A program made the translations under genes and the position numbers. A stretch of DNA of 46,425 nucleotides from Asticcacaulis sp. AC460 (GTDB taxonomy: Bacteria > Pseudomonadota > Alphaproteobacteria > Caulobacterales > Caulobacteraceae). Within the stretch, counting starts at the first letter, position 1; every line of letters begins with the position of its first letter. A model generated the notes under the pieces. That model was not told the DNA's origin, made no database searches, and was given only the letters and a program-made list of their open reading frames with translations. The DNA is taken from assembly GCF_000495795.1 (NCBI RefSeq), contig NZ_AWGD01000027.1, forward strand, positions 1 through 46,425. The letters are read 5' to 3'. Shown here one piece after another: positions 25,619-33,399 of the stretch.

Positions 25619-25788
25619 TCCTCCACCGCTCGCGGGGGAGGTGCTGAGCAAGTGTAGCCGAAGGCGAAACGCGTCGAAGCGGAGGGGGCGCCGAAAGCTC
25701 GGAGCTTGTAACGCCCCCTCCGGCTCGACGCGCTTCGGCCGATAGGGGGCCTCGCTTGCTCGCCACCTCCCCCGCAAGCGGTGGAGGA
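25619..25788. repeat. 170-bp near-perfect hairpin between the two halves of the repair cluster
   Basis: Outer arms TCCTCCACCGCT / AGCGGTGGAGGA, then GGGGGAGGTG / CACCTCCCCC, GAGCAAG / CTTGCTC, ACGCGTCGA / TCGACGCG and GGAGGGGGCG / CGCCCCCTCC around a loop near 25690-25711. It lies in the 249-bp space between divergent starts, so both promoters have to work around it. Confidence 0.85.
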
Positions 25789-25859
25789 TAAGAAGCATTT
25801 TTCCTGCGTATGCCAAAGTGAGATTGCTCCCTTACACCTGCGACCCTACATTCCTCATC

Positions 25860-28298
25860 ATGGCGGCTATTCCTTCGCATTTCCGGCAGTGGTTCGACCA
25901 GCAGGGCTGGAAGATCCTCCCGCACCAGAAGGCGATGGTGGAACGCTACCGGCAGGGCCTGTCCACCCTGCTGACCGCGCCGACCGGAACCGGCAAGACA
26001 CTCGCCGGGTTCCTCGGTTCGCTAATCGACATTGATGCGCGCCAACCCAAAGGTTTGCACACCCTCTATATCTCACCGCTGAAGGCATTAAATTACGATA
26101 TCGAACGCAATGTCGTGGCTTTGATCAAGGCGCTGAACCTGCCCGTCACCGTCGAGTCGCGCACCGGCGATACCTCCGCCTATCGCCGCAAGCGTCAGCG
26201 CGCCAAGCCGCCGCATATCCTGCTGACGACGCCAGAATCGCTGATGCTGCTGTTGTCCTATCCGGACGCGGCCCAGATGTTCGGTTCGATCGAGGCTGTC
26301 ATCATCGACGAAATCCACCAGGTGGCGGCGTCGAAGCGCGGCGACCTGATCACCCTGGCCCTGGCCCAGTTGGAAGCCTACCGGCCGGGCTATCGCCGTA
26401 TCGGGTTGTCGGCGACGGTGGCCGAGCCCGACCTGTTCTCGATGTGGCTGGGGCCGACCGGCGCGCCCGTACCGCACCTCGACAGCCCCGGAGGCAAGCC
26501 GCCCAAGGTTCAGATCCTGAAGACCAGGGAAGCTATTCCCTATGGCGGCTTCATGGCCAAATATGCCGTGCCGGAGATCATGGCAGAGATAGTCAAGGCG
26601 AAGACCACCATCGTCTTCGTCAATACCCGCGCTCAGGCCGAACTGCTGTTCCAGTTCCTGTGGGAGGCCAATGACGAGGCCCTTCCGATCGCCATCTATC
26701 ATGCGTCGCTGACGCGGGAGTTGCGCGCCAAAACCCAAGCCATGATGGCCGAAGGCAAGCTGCGCGCCGTGGTGGCTACGGCGGCGATCGAACTGGGCAT
26801 CGACTGGGGCGATGTCGATGTCGTCATCCAGGTCGGGGCGCCCAAGGGCGTGTCACGGCTGCTGCAGCGTATCGGCCGGTCGAACCACCAGGTCGATGTG
26901 CCGTCCAAGGCGTTTCTGGCGCCGGCCAACCGGTTCGAGGTGCTGGAATGCGAGGCCGCCATCGGCGCGATCGCGGCGCGGCACTTGGATGGCGATCAGC
27001 CCCTGCCCGGCGCCCAGGACGTGGTCATCCAGTTCATCATGAATGCCGCCTGTTCGGCGCCGATCACGCCGCACGGGCTGCACGGCATCGTCAGCCGGTC
27101 GTGGTCGTACCGTCATCTGACCTACGAACAGTTCGAGGAATTGTTCCAGTTCGTCATCGATGGCGGCTATGCCCTGCGCGCCTACGACCGCTGGCACCGA
27201 CTGGTCAAGCGCGACGGCGCCTGGGTGCCGTCGACGCCGCAGATGATCCAGCGGCATCGCCAGAACATCGGTGTCATCATAGAGGCCGGCAAGCTGAAGG
27301 TGCGCAAGATGCACGGCCGCGGCGGGCGCTATCTCGGCGAGATAGAGGAACAGTTCGGCCAGTCGCTGAGCCCCGGCGACACCTTCTATTTCGGCGGCGA
27401 GGTCCTGGCGTTCGAGCGCATCCAGGACATGACGCTGCATGCCAAGGCCAGCACGGCGAAGGAGCCGAAAATCCCGACCTATTCCGGCGGTCAGATGCCG
27501 CTGTCGACCTTCCTGGCCGATGGGGTTCGCGGGCTGTTGCAGGACGAGGATGCGCTGAACGGGTTGCCGAAACTGGTGCGCAACTGGCTGATGCTGCAGG
27601 CGCGGTTTTCGCAACTGCCCGACCACAAGAGTCTGCTGGTCGAGAGCTTTCCGCGCGGCAAGCTGTTCGCCACGGTGCTTTACACGTTCGAGGGCCGGCG
27701 GGCGAACCAGACCCTGGGTATGTTGTTCAGCCGGCGGATGGAGCGGCTGGGGCTGCATCCGTTGAGCTTTACCGTCACCGATTACGGGTTGGCGATCACC
27801 AGCGTCAAGGCGGTGACCGGCGAGAGCATTTACGAGCTGCTGCGTGCCGATATCCTGGCCGATGAGCTGGAGGAATGGCTGGGCGAATCGCCGATGCTGA
27901 AGCGGTCGTTCCGCCGCGTGGCGACCATTGCCGGCCTGGTCGAACAAAACCACAATTCGGCACGCAAGACTTTGAAACAGGTGACCTTTTCAACCGACCT
28001 GATCTATGACGTGCTGCGCAAATACGATCCCGGCCATGTCCTGCTGGCCCTGGCACGGGACGATGCCGAGCGCGAACTGCTGGACCTGGACCGCCTGACC
28101 GACATGATTTTGAACTTCCAGTCGCATATTGAGTTCCGTGAGTTGCCGCGGCCGTCGCCGATGTCATTGCCGGTGATCCTGGACGTGCGCACCGAGCGGC
28201 TGCCGGGCGGCGGGCTGGAGGCGCTGCTGGCCCAGGGCGATGTCGAGTCCCAGGCCGAACAAATGATGGCGGAGGTCGAGCATGGCCTCATGGCTTGA
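25860..28298 (+). CDS. Lhr-type DEXH helicase of the ligase-associated repair cluster
   Basis: 812 residues from ATG 25860. SF2 helicase motifs: LTAPTGTGKTLAGF (Walker A), VIIDEIHQVA (DEIH Walker B), GLSATVA (motif III), TAAIELGIDWGDVDVVIQ (motif V), LLQRIGRSNHQ (motif VI), followed by the winged-helix and Lhr-core domains. Known Lhr-Core enzymes translocate 3'-5' on single-stranded DNA and unwind RNA:DNA hybrids. No good ribosome-binding site precedes this ATG; the product could be made from a leaderless mRNA. Overlaps the next gene by 17 bases. Confidence 0.94.
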   Translation: MAAIPSHFRQWFDQQGWKILPHQKAMVERYRQGLSTLLTAPTGTGKTLAGFLGSLIDIDARQPKGLHTLYISPLKALNYDIERNVVALIKALNLPVTVESRTGDTSAYRRKRQRAKPPHILLTTPESLMLLLSYPDAAQMFGSIEAVIIDEIHQVAASKRGDLITLALAQLEAYRPGYRRIGLSATVAEPDLFSMWLGPTGAPVPHLDSPGGKPPKVQILKTREAIPYGGFMAKYAVPEIMAEIVKAKTTIVFVNTRAQAELLFQFLWEANDEALPIAIYHASLTRELRAKTQAMMAEGKLRAVVATAAIELGIDWGDVDVVIQVGAPKGVSRLLQRIGRSNHQVDVPSKAFLAPANRFEVLECEAAIGAIAARHLDGDQPLPGAQDVVIQFIMNAACSAPITPHGLHGIVSRSWSYRHLTYEQFEELFQFVIDGGYALRAYDRWHRLVKRDGAWVPSTPQMIQRHRQNIGVIIEAGKLKVRKMHGRGGRYLGEIEEQFGQSLSPGDTFYFGGEVLAFERIQDMTLHAKASTAKEPKIPTYSGGQMPLSTFLADGVRGLLQDEDALNGLPKLVRNWLMLQARFSQLPDHKSLLVESFPRGKLFATVLYTFEGRRANQTLGMLFSRRMERLGLHPLSFTVTDYGLAITSVKAVTGESIYELLRADILADELEEWLGESPMLKRSFRRVATIAGLVEQNHNSARKTLKQVTFSTDLIYDVLRKYDPGHVLLALARDDAERELLDLDRLTDMILNFQSHIEFRELPRPSPMSLPVILDVRTERLPGGGLEALLAQGDVESQAEQMMAEVEHGLMA

Positions 28299-28950
28299 GG
28301 TCGCTTTTGCCGGGCATTATGTCGTGCTGGATGCGGAGCTGAGCCTGTACTGGGCCGAGCATGGGGCGCTGGCGGTGTCCGATCTGCACCTGGAAAAGTC
28401 GACCTTCCTGGCGCAGTTCGGCTCGCCCATCCCGGCCTATGACAGCCATGATACTTTGGTGCGGCTGGAGCGGTTGATCGCGCGGTACCGGCCGAAGGTG
28501 CTGATCCTGCTCGGCGACACTTTTCATGACAAGGCAGCGTGGGAACGGCTGGAAGATCGGACGCGGACGCAGCTTTTGACGGTGTGCGGGTCGGTCGAGC
28601 ACTGCTGCTTCGTCGAGGGCAATCACGATGTCGGGGTCAGCGTCGATCCCAGCCTGTGTTTCGCCGATGACTATGTTATCGAGAATGTGGTGTTCAGCCA
28701 TGAACCGGCGGCGGCGGACCTGCCGCAGGTGATCGGGCATTTTCATCCCAAGCTGCGGACGTCGCTGCATGGCCATAAGCTGAGCGGCAAGTGTTTCGCG
28801 ATGAACGAGCGGTTGTTGGTCATGCCGGCGTTCGGCAGTTTCACCGGCGGGCTTGAGCTGACGCATGCGGCTTTTGCGACGCTGGCAAAGGGTGATCCGT
28901 TGCGGCCGTACATAATTTACGGGAACACCGTGGCTGCCGTTTGTTGGTGA
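28282..28950 (+). CDS. pdeM: PdeM-type metallophosphoesterase of the ligase-associated repair cluster
   Basis: 222 residues. Calcineurin-like metal site complete: SDLHLEK, LLGDTFHDK, VEGNHD, FSHEP and GHFHPK. Family annotated as the 'ligase-associated DNA damage response endonuclease PdeM'. Start at 28282, within the last codons of the helicase gene, so translation is coupled. Together with ligase, exonuclease and helicase the full four-gene set is present. The physiological substrate remains unclear in the family. Confidence 0.92.
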   Translation: MASWLEVAFAGHYVVLDAELSLYWAEHGALAVSDLHLEKSTFLAQFGSPIPAYDSHDTLVRLERLIARYRPKVLILLGDTFHDKAAWERLEDRTRTQLLTVCGSVEHCCFVEGNHDVGVSVDPSLCFADDYVIENVVFSHEPAAADLPQVIGHFHPKLRTSLHGHKLSGKCFAMNERLLVMPAFGSFTGGLELTHAAFATLAKGDPLRPYIIYGNTVAAVCW

Positions 28951-29016
28951 ACTCTTTCGGCTATTGTATATGCCTCGGGCTCGCTCCACAATTCGGGCAC
29001 TTTGGGAGGGCTATTG

Positions 29017-29523
29017 ATGCGAACTGCACTGGAGGCACCAGATGACGCATTGGATACGCAGGAGAAAGACTTCGTTGCGAAAATCCGTGAGCATGGGTGG
29101 TCTGGCACCAATATCTTTGCAGAAGGAAACCAGCCTGGCTTCACCTTCACAACGGGTTTCTGGGTGACCCATAGAGCCCCCGAAATCATCGTGTTTGGCT
29201 TAAAGGCCGAAATCGCTCACAGCGTGTTTTGGGACCTTTACAGAGACATTGCTAATGGGCAAACGTTGCCACTTTGCAGCCGAAGCGATGAGCTACTAGG
29301 AAACCATGACGCTTATCTCTTTCCGGTGCATAAGACCCACTATCCTGAATATTTAGGCTGGAGCAGGTGGTTCTACGCGGGGGACGAGTTTCCCTGCGTG
29401 CAACTGGTGTGGCCCGATCGCAAGAATGTCTTCCCTTGGGAGGAGACGTTTGACGCGACAATGGCTGCCAAACAGATCGACATATCAGAGAGCGGATGGA
29501 GAGGGATGTCCAGAAGGCATTAG
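29017..29523 (+). CDS. DUF4262 domain protein
   Basis: 168 residues from ATG 29017, which has GGGAGG 7 bases upstream. The pattern HGWSGTNIFAEGNQPGFTFTTGFW, APEIIVFGLK and the C-terminal YAGDEFPCVQLVWPD matches the DUF4262 family, of unknown function. Codon use is visibly less GC-biased than in neighbours (many A/T third positions), consistent with recent acquisition. It sits 66 bp behind pdeM on the same strand, so it may ride on the repair transcript; I know of no established link. Confidence 0.8.
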   Translation: MRTALEAPDDALDTQEKDFVAKIREHGWSGTNIFAEGNQPGFTFTTGFWVTHRAPEIIVFGLKAEIAHSVFWDLYRDIANGQTLPLCSRSDELLGNHDAYLFPVHKTHYPEYLGWSRWFYAGDEFPCVQLVWPDRKNVFPWEETFDATMAAKQIDISESGWRGMSRRH

Positions 29524-29538
29524 GGATGACATTGCATG

Positions 29539-29563
29539 CCCCTCACCCGATCGCGGGGAGAGG
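29539..29563. repeat. Short type-A hairpin repeat
   Basis: CCCCTCACCCGATCGCGGGGAGAGG between the convergent DUF4262 and zapA genes is a shortened version of the elements at 4690-4748 and 32372-32433, apparently lacking the middle CGCTTCGCTC segment. Confidence 0.65.
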
Positions 29564-29570
29564 TAATCCT

Positions 29571-29897
29571 TTACACGCCTAGCAGCCGTTCCAAGCGCGC
29601 GGCCGCATCTGAGATCGCAAACGCCGCCTTGCGTTCCATCTCATGGGCGCCGGCATTCATGCGCGAGTTCAGCGAATTGGCCTCATCCAGTTGCGCGCGC
29701 AGGTCCTGCATCTCGTCGATCATCAGCAAAGACGCCATCAGGAACAGACGCACCTCGCCGATAGCGCCGACATCCGACACCACCATCTCGACATGTTCAT
29801 CAAACGTCCGCGCCAATTCCTGGACGCGGGCTTCCTGGCCGTCGGCGCAACCGACCGTGTAGGGCTTGCCGTTGACGCGGACCGTGACCTCGCCCAT
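29571..29897 (-). CDS. zapA: Cell division protein ZapA
   Basis: 108 residues. N-terminal beta strands GEVTVRVNGKPYTVGCADG followed by ARVQELARTFDEHV and a long C-terminal coiled coil (MIDEMQDLRAQLDEANSL). ZapA binds and bundles FtsZ at midcell. Start overlaps the stop of the upstream gene as TGATG, so it is translated together with it. The 5-formyltetrahydrofolate cyclo-ligase gene and 6S RNA often found behind zapA are not here. Confidence 0.95.
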   Translation of the reverse strand: MGEVTVRVNGKPYTVGCADGQEARVQELARTFDEHVEMVVSDVGAIGEVRLFLMASLLMIDEMQDLRAQLDEANSLNSRMNAGAHEMERKAAFAISDAAARLERLLGV

Positions 29898-30214
29898 CAG
29901 GCGGCCTCTTCGCGCAGCAGGATCCGGATATTGGCCGCCGCCATGCCCAGCGCCTGGAAGGCCGTCTCGGCCGCCTTGGCCAGGGCCGCTTCACGGCCCT
30001 TGGCGTCTTCCAGCTCGCTCAACAGGTGCTCGACCTCTTCGTTGCGGCCGTCGGCTGGCGCCCCTTCGGTGTTACCCAGGAGCGGCGGCGGCAGGGGATC
30101 ACCATTCTGCAGGGCCCGCACACGCGATTCGAGCGCCTCAAGCGCGCGGTCCAATCGGTCCACCGCCACGCTCAGGCTGCTTCCCATCTGCCCCGACGTC
30201 AGCGACGTTTCCAT
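29897..30214 (-). CDS. zauP: ZauP-like coiled-coil partner of ZapA
   Basis: 105 residues from ATG 30214 (AGGAG 7 bases upstream). Mostly helical: LSVAVDRLDRALEALESRV and EVEHLLSELEDAKGREAALA form coiled coils, ending in ALGMAAANIRILLREE. In Caulobacter crescentus a small coiled-coil protein, ZauP, is encoded directly before zapA and acts with it in focusing the Z-ring; gene order, size and coiled-coil nature agree. The sequence itself has low complexity, so the symbol rests mainly on context. Divergent from tkt. Confidence 0.82.
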   Translation of the reverse strand: METSLTSGQMGSSLSVAVDRLDRALEALESRVRALQNGDPLPPPLLGNTEGAPADGRNEEVEHLLSELEDAKGREAALAKAAETAFQALGMAAANIRILLREEAA

Positions 30215-30300
30215 GCCCGATCTCCTCATCAACGGCCCGTTTTTTACTGCGGGCCGCATAAAAACCTACACTTGCCCCGGCATTTCCGCTAAAGCGCCGC

Positions 30301-30335
30301 CAAGTTTACGTGACTCGCGTCACCTCACAAGTTTA
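30301..30335 (+). promoter_or_regulatory. tkt upstream control site candidate
   Basis: Two exact CAAGTTTA words (30301-30308 and 30328-30335) flank the inverted repeat GTGAC-TCGC-GTCAC, 15-50 bases before the tkt start. This is within the leader or core promoter of tkt. No binding protein can be named. Confidence 0.35.
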
Positions 30336-30349
30336 ATAGAGACTCGGCC

Positions 30350-32362
30350 ATGACCACAAGTCCCCAATCTGGTGACATCCCCGCCCTGACTGCGGACAAA
30401 CCGCTCAGCGTTCTGATGGCCGATGCTATCCGCGTGCTGTCGATGGAAGCCGTCCACCGCGCCAAGTCGGGCCACCAGGGCATGCCGATGGGTATGGCCG
30501 ATGTAGCCACCGTGTTGTGGACCAAGTTCCTGCGTTACGATCCCAAGAAGCCCGACTGGGCTGACCGCGACCGTTTCGTGCTGTCGGCCGGCCACGGCTC
30601 GATGCTGCTCTATTCGCTGCTGCACCTGACCGGCTACAAGTCGGTGTCGATGGACGACATCAAGAATTTCCGCCAGTTGGGCGCATCGACGCCCGGCCAC
30701 CCCGAATACGGCCATACCGCCGGCGTCGAATGCACCACCGGTCCGCTGGGCCAGGGCCTGGCTACCGCTGTCGGCATGGCCATGGCCGAGCGTCACCTCA
30801 ATGCCCGATTCGGTGACGACCTGGTCAACCACAAGACCTGGGTCATCGCCGGCGACGGCTGCCTGATGGAAGGCGTGTCGCACGAAGCCATCTCTCTGGC
30901 CGGGCGTTTCAACCTGAACAATCTGATCGTCCTGTTCGACGACAACAATGTCACCATCGACGGCTGGGCGACCCTGGCCGAAACCGGCGACCAACTGAAG
31001 CGTTTCGCCGCCGCCGGTTGGGCGGTCAAGGCTGTCGACGGCCACGACCATGCCAAGCTGGCCGCCGTCATGCGCTGGGCCGTGCGCCAGGACAAGCCGG
31101 TGATGATCGCCTGCAAGACCAAGGTGTCACGCGGCGCGGGCGCGCTGGAAGGCGACAAGCATGGCCACGGCTACAACCTGTTCGACGACCAGATCAAGGC
31201 GGCCCGCGAGGCCATGGGCTGGGCGCATGAGCCCTTCACCGTCCCCGCCGACATCAAGAAGGCCTGGGAATCGGCGGGCCGCAAGGGCACCCGCACCCGC
31301 AAGGCGTGGGAAGACACCGCCAAGACCAATCCGAAGTTCGACGAGCTGAACGCCGCCATGGCGGGCGACTTTGCCGACAACGCGTTCGAAGCGCTGGACG
31401 CCCACATCAAGGCGTCTTTGGAGTCCAAGCCGACCGACGCGACGCGTTCGTGCTCGGGCGCGGCGCTGTCGCACCTGGTTCCGGCCATCCCGGCGCTGAT
31501 CGGCGGCTCGGCCGACCTGACCGGTTCGGTCAATACCCTGGTCAAGGGTATGGGCACCTATGACACCACCGACTATACCGGCCGCTACGTCCACTATGGC
31601 GTGCGCGAATTCGGCATGGCGGCGGCGATGAACGGCATGGCGCTGCATGGCGGCATCATTCCCTATGCCGGTACCTTCTTTGTGTTCTCGGACTATTCGC
31701 GCCCTGCCATTCGTCTCGGCGCGCTGATGGGCGCCAAGGTGGTTCACGTCATGACGCACGATTCGATCGGCGTCGGCGAAGACGGACCTACTCACCAGCC
31801 GGTCGAGCATCTGGCGGCGTTCCGCGCCATGCCCGGTCTGCATGTCTTCCGCCCGGCCGATATGGTCGAAACGGCGGAATGCTGGAAGGCCGCGCTGCAT
31901 GCCGGCGGTCCGTCGATGCTGGTCCTGACGCGTCAGAAGATTCCGGCCGTGCGGACATCGGGTGAGAACCTGGCGCAAAAGGGCGCCTACGAGATCAGCG
32001 CGGCTTCGGGTGATGCAACGGTGTCGATCTTTGCGTCGGGTTCGGAAGTGTCCGTGGCCGTGGCGGCGCAGAAGCTGCTCGAGGCCGACGGCGTCGCGAC
32101 CCGCGTCGTGTCGACCCCGTGCTGGGACCTGTTCGACGCTCAGACGCCGGCCTACAAGGCTTCGGTCATCGGGGATGCGCCGGTGAAGGTCGCCGTGGAA
32201 GCGGCGGTTTCGCTGGGCTGGGAAAAGTTCATCGGCAATGACGGCGTGTTCATCGGCATGAAGGGCTTCGGGGCGTCGGCGCCGGCCGACCGGCTGTTCA
32301 AGGAGTTCGGGATTACGGCCGACGGTGTTGCGGCTGCGGCCAAGGCGGCTGCGAAGGGTTAA
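30350..32362 (+). CDS. tkt: Transketolase
   Basis: Thiamine-diphosphate enzyme moving two-carbon units between sugar phosphates. 670 residues. AKSGHQGMPMGMADV, HTAGVECTTGPLGQG, the ThDP motif GDGCLMEGVSHEA ... FDDNN, and THDSIGVGEDGPTHQP in the pyrimidine-binding domain are all present; the C-terminal transketolase domain is complete. First gene of the tkt..gap..pgk..fba block, although an EF-hand gene and a two-component system lie between tkt and gap. Weak GA-rich ribosome-binding site (TAGAGACTCGGCC) before the ATG. Confidence 0.97.
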   Translation: MTTSPQSGDIPALTADKPLSVLMADAIRVLSMEAVHRAKSGHQGMPMGMADVATVLWTKFLRYDPKKPDWADRDRFVLSAGHGSMLLYSLLHLTGYKSVSMDDIKNFRQLGASTPGHPEYGHTAGVECTTGPLGQGLATAVGMAMAERHLNARFGDDLVNHKTWVIAGDGCLMEGVSHEAISLAGRFNLNNLIVLFDDNNVTIDGWATLAETGDQLKRFAAAGWAVKAVDGHDHAKLAAVMRWAVRQDKPVMIACKTKVSRGAGALEGDKHGHGYNLFDDQIKAAREAMGWAHEPFTVPADIKKAWESAGRKGTRTRKAWEDTAKTNPKFDELNAAMAGDFADNAFEALDAHIKASLESKPTDATRSCSGAALSHLVPAIPALIGGSADLTGSVNTLVKGMGTYDTTDYTGRYVHYGVREFGMAAAMNGMALHGGIIPYAGTFFVFSDYSRPAIRLGALMGAKVVHVMTHDSIGVGEDGPTHQPVEHLAAFRAMPGLHVFRPADMVETAECWKAALHAGGPSMLVLTRQKIPAVRTSGENLAQKGAYEISAASGDATVSIFASGSEVSVAVAAQKLLEADGVATRVVSTPCWDLFDAQTPAYKASVIGDAPVKVAVEAAVSLGWEKFIGNDGVFIGMKGFGASAPADRLFKEFGITADGVAAAAKAAAKG

Positions 32363-32371
32363 GTAAGAAAG

Positions 32372-32433
32372 CCCCTCACCCGATCGCTATCGCTTCGCTC
32401 AGCTCTCGTCCTCTCCCCGCAAGCGGGGAGAGG
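32372..32433. repeat. Intergenic hairpin repeat, type A
   Basis: CCCTCACCCGATCGC, then CGCTTCGCTCAGCTCTCGT, then the perfect stem CCTCTCCCC-GCAAGC-GGGGAGAGG (32410-32433), directly behind tkt. Same core as 4723-4746. Confidence 0.75.
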
Positions 32434-32479
32434 GAATTATCTGGCGCATCGGGCGCCTGCGGTGTATCGATTGCGCAAT

Positions 32480-32603
32480 TACAAAAGAAGCCGTGGCGAC
32501 GGCGGTCGCCACGGCTCTCTCTCGGGACCAGGCAGCTCCGGGGAGATACCGCCTGTCTCAAGGACCTAGCGGGCGATGGAGCACTCCGTCGCCCTTTCAT
32601 TTT
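32480..32603 (+). ncRNA. Possible structured small RNA or long terminator region behind tkt
   Basis: Three stems follow in a row: AGCCGTGGCGAC-GGCG-GTCGCCACGGCT (32489-32516, perfect 12 bp), CAGGC..CTCC-GG-GGAG..GCCTG (about 32530-32556), and GGGCGATGGA..TCCGTCGCCC followed by TTTCATTTT (32571-32603), which looks like a terminator. No open frame fits. The 334-bp gap 32363-32696 otherwise holds the type-A repeat and the EF-hand gene terminator. No known RNA family was recognised. Confidence 0.35.
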
Positions 32604-32634
32604 GTCTAACGCGGTGAATTACGAACTCCGTCGC

Positions 32635-32670
32635 AAAAAAATCGGCCGCGGAACAAAAAATTCCGCGGCC
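32635..32670 (-). terminator. Rho-independent terminator of the EF-hand gene
   Basis: Perfect 10-bp stem GGCCGCGGAA / TTCCGCGGCC; on the minus strand it is followed by seven T. Lies 27 bp behind the stop of the EF-hand gene. Confidence 0.93.
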
Positions 32671-32696
32671 AGTTTTCACCATTGTAAAATCGTATG

Positions 32697-33236
32697 TTAC
32701 CGCCCGGGCATGGGCGGCGGCCCTTCGTGGCGCTTCAGTTCGTCGCCGCTTAGAACGCCGTCCTTGTTCCCGTCCATTTCGCCGAAATGCTCTTTCATCG
32801 GCGCCGAGAACTCCTCGAAGGTGACCTTGCCGTCCTTGTTGGCGTCCAGGCCGTCACCGCCGATGATGCGGATTTCGCTCTTATGGATGCGCGCGCCCGG
32901 CGGCGGCGGACCGTCGAAATCATCCGGCCCTTCACCGCCCGGACCACGCATCATGACGACGTCGCGTTCGATGTGCGGCGGCTTGAAGGCCTTGAATTCG
33001 TCCTCGGTGACAGAACCGTCCTTGTTGGCGTCCATCAGGTCGAACGGATCGGGCGGCGGGCGGTTGAACTCCTCGCGCGATACCTTGCCGTCCTTGTTGG
33101 CATCCAGCGTGACGAAGTCACCGCCGCCATGGAAGATGCGCACTTCGCGCTTCGGCTGCGCCAAGGCTCCGAATGCCAGGGCCGCAACGGCGATACCGGC
33201 CGCCGCCATCATGTAATGTTTGGGTCGTATAGTCAT
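32697..33236 (-). CDS. Exported EF-hand calcium-binding protein
   Basis: 179 residues with a signal peptide (MMAAAGIAVAALAFGALAQP, cleavage near residue 27). Four EF-hand loops: DANKDGKVSREEF (~63), DANKDGSVTEDEF (~88), DANKDGKVTFEEF (~140) and DGNKDGVLSGDEL (~158), each with Asp/Asn/Asp and the closing Glu. The linkers are rich in Pro and Gly. Probably a periplasmic or secreted Ca2+ sensor or buffer. Divergent from the response regulator gene. Strong terminator behind it. Confidence 0.92.
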   Translation of the reverse strand: MTIRPKHYMMAAAGIAVAALAFGALAQPKREVRIFHGGGDFVTLDANKDGKVSREEFNRPPPDPFDLMDANKDGSVTEDEFKAFKPPHIERDVVMMRGPGGEGPDDFDGPPPPGARIHKSEIRIIGGDGLDANKDGKVTFEEFSAPMKEHFGEMDGNKDGVLSGDELKRHEGPPPMPGR

Positions 33237-33399
33237 ACGGGTCTCCCTTGAAAATTCGTCCTCCGCAGCCTCATACTGCGCCCCTGGTGTTTCCGGTTGA
33301 TGTCAACGGTATGCCAATTGTGGCAAAATTAAGATTTATTATGTCACCCTGGCCATTCGTCCGCCGCATCTCGCGGGCACATAATCCGGTAGTTCTTCA

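Noticed and set aside
25611..25925. N-terminal extension of the exonuclease
   Set aside because: Runs through the 170-bp hairpin and into the start of the helicase gene.
29524..29570. 6S RNA gene behind zapA, as in other proteobacteria
   Set aside because: Only 47 bp separate zapA from the DUF4262 gene, filled by a short repeat; no 6S-like structure fits.
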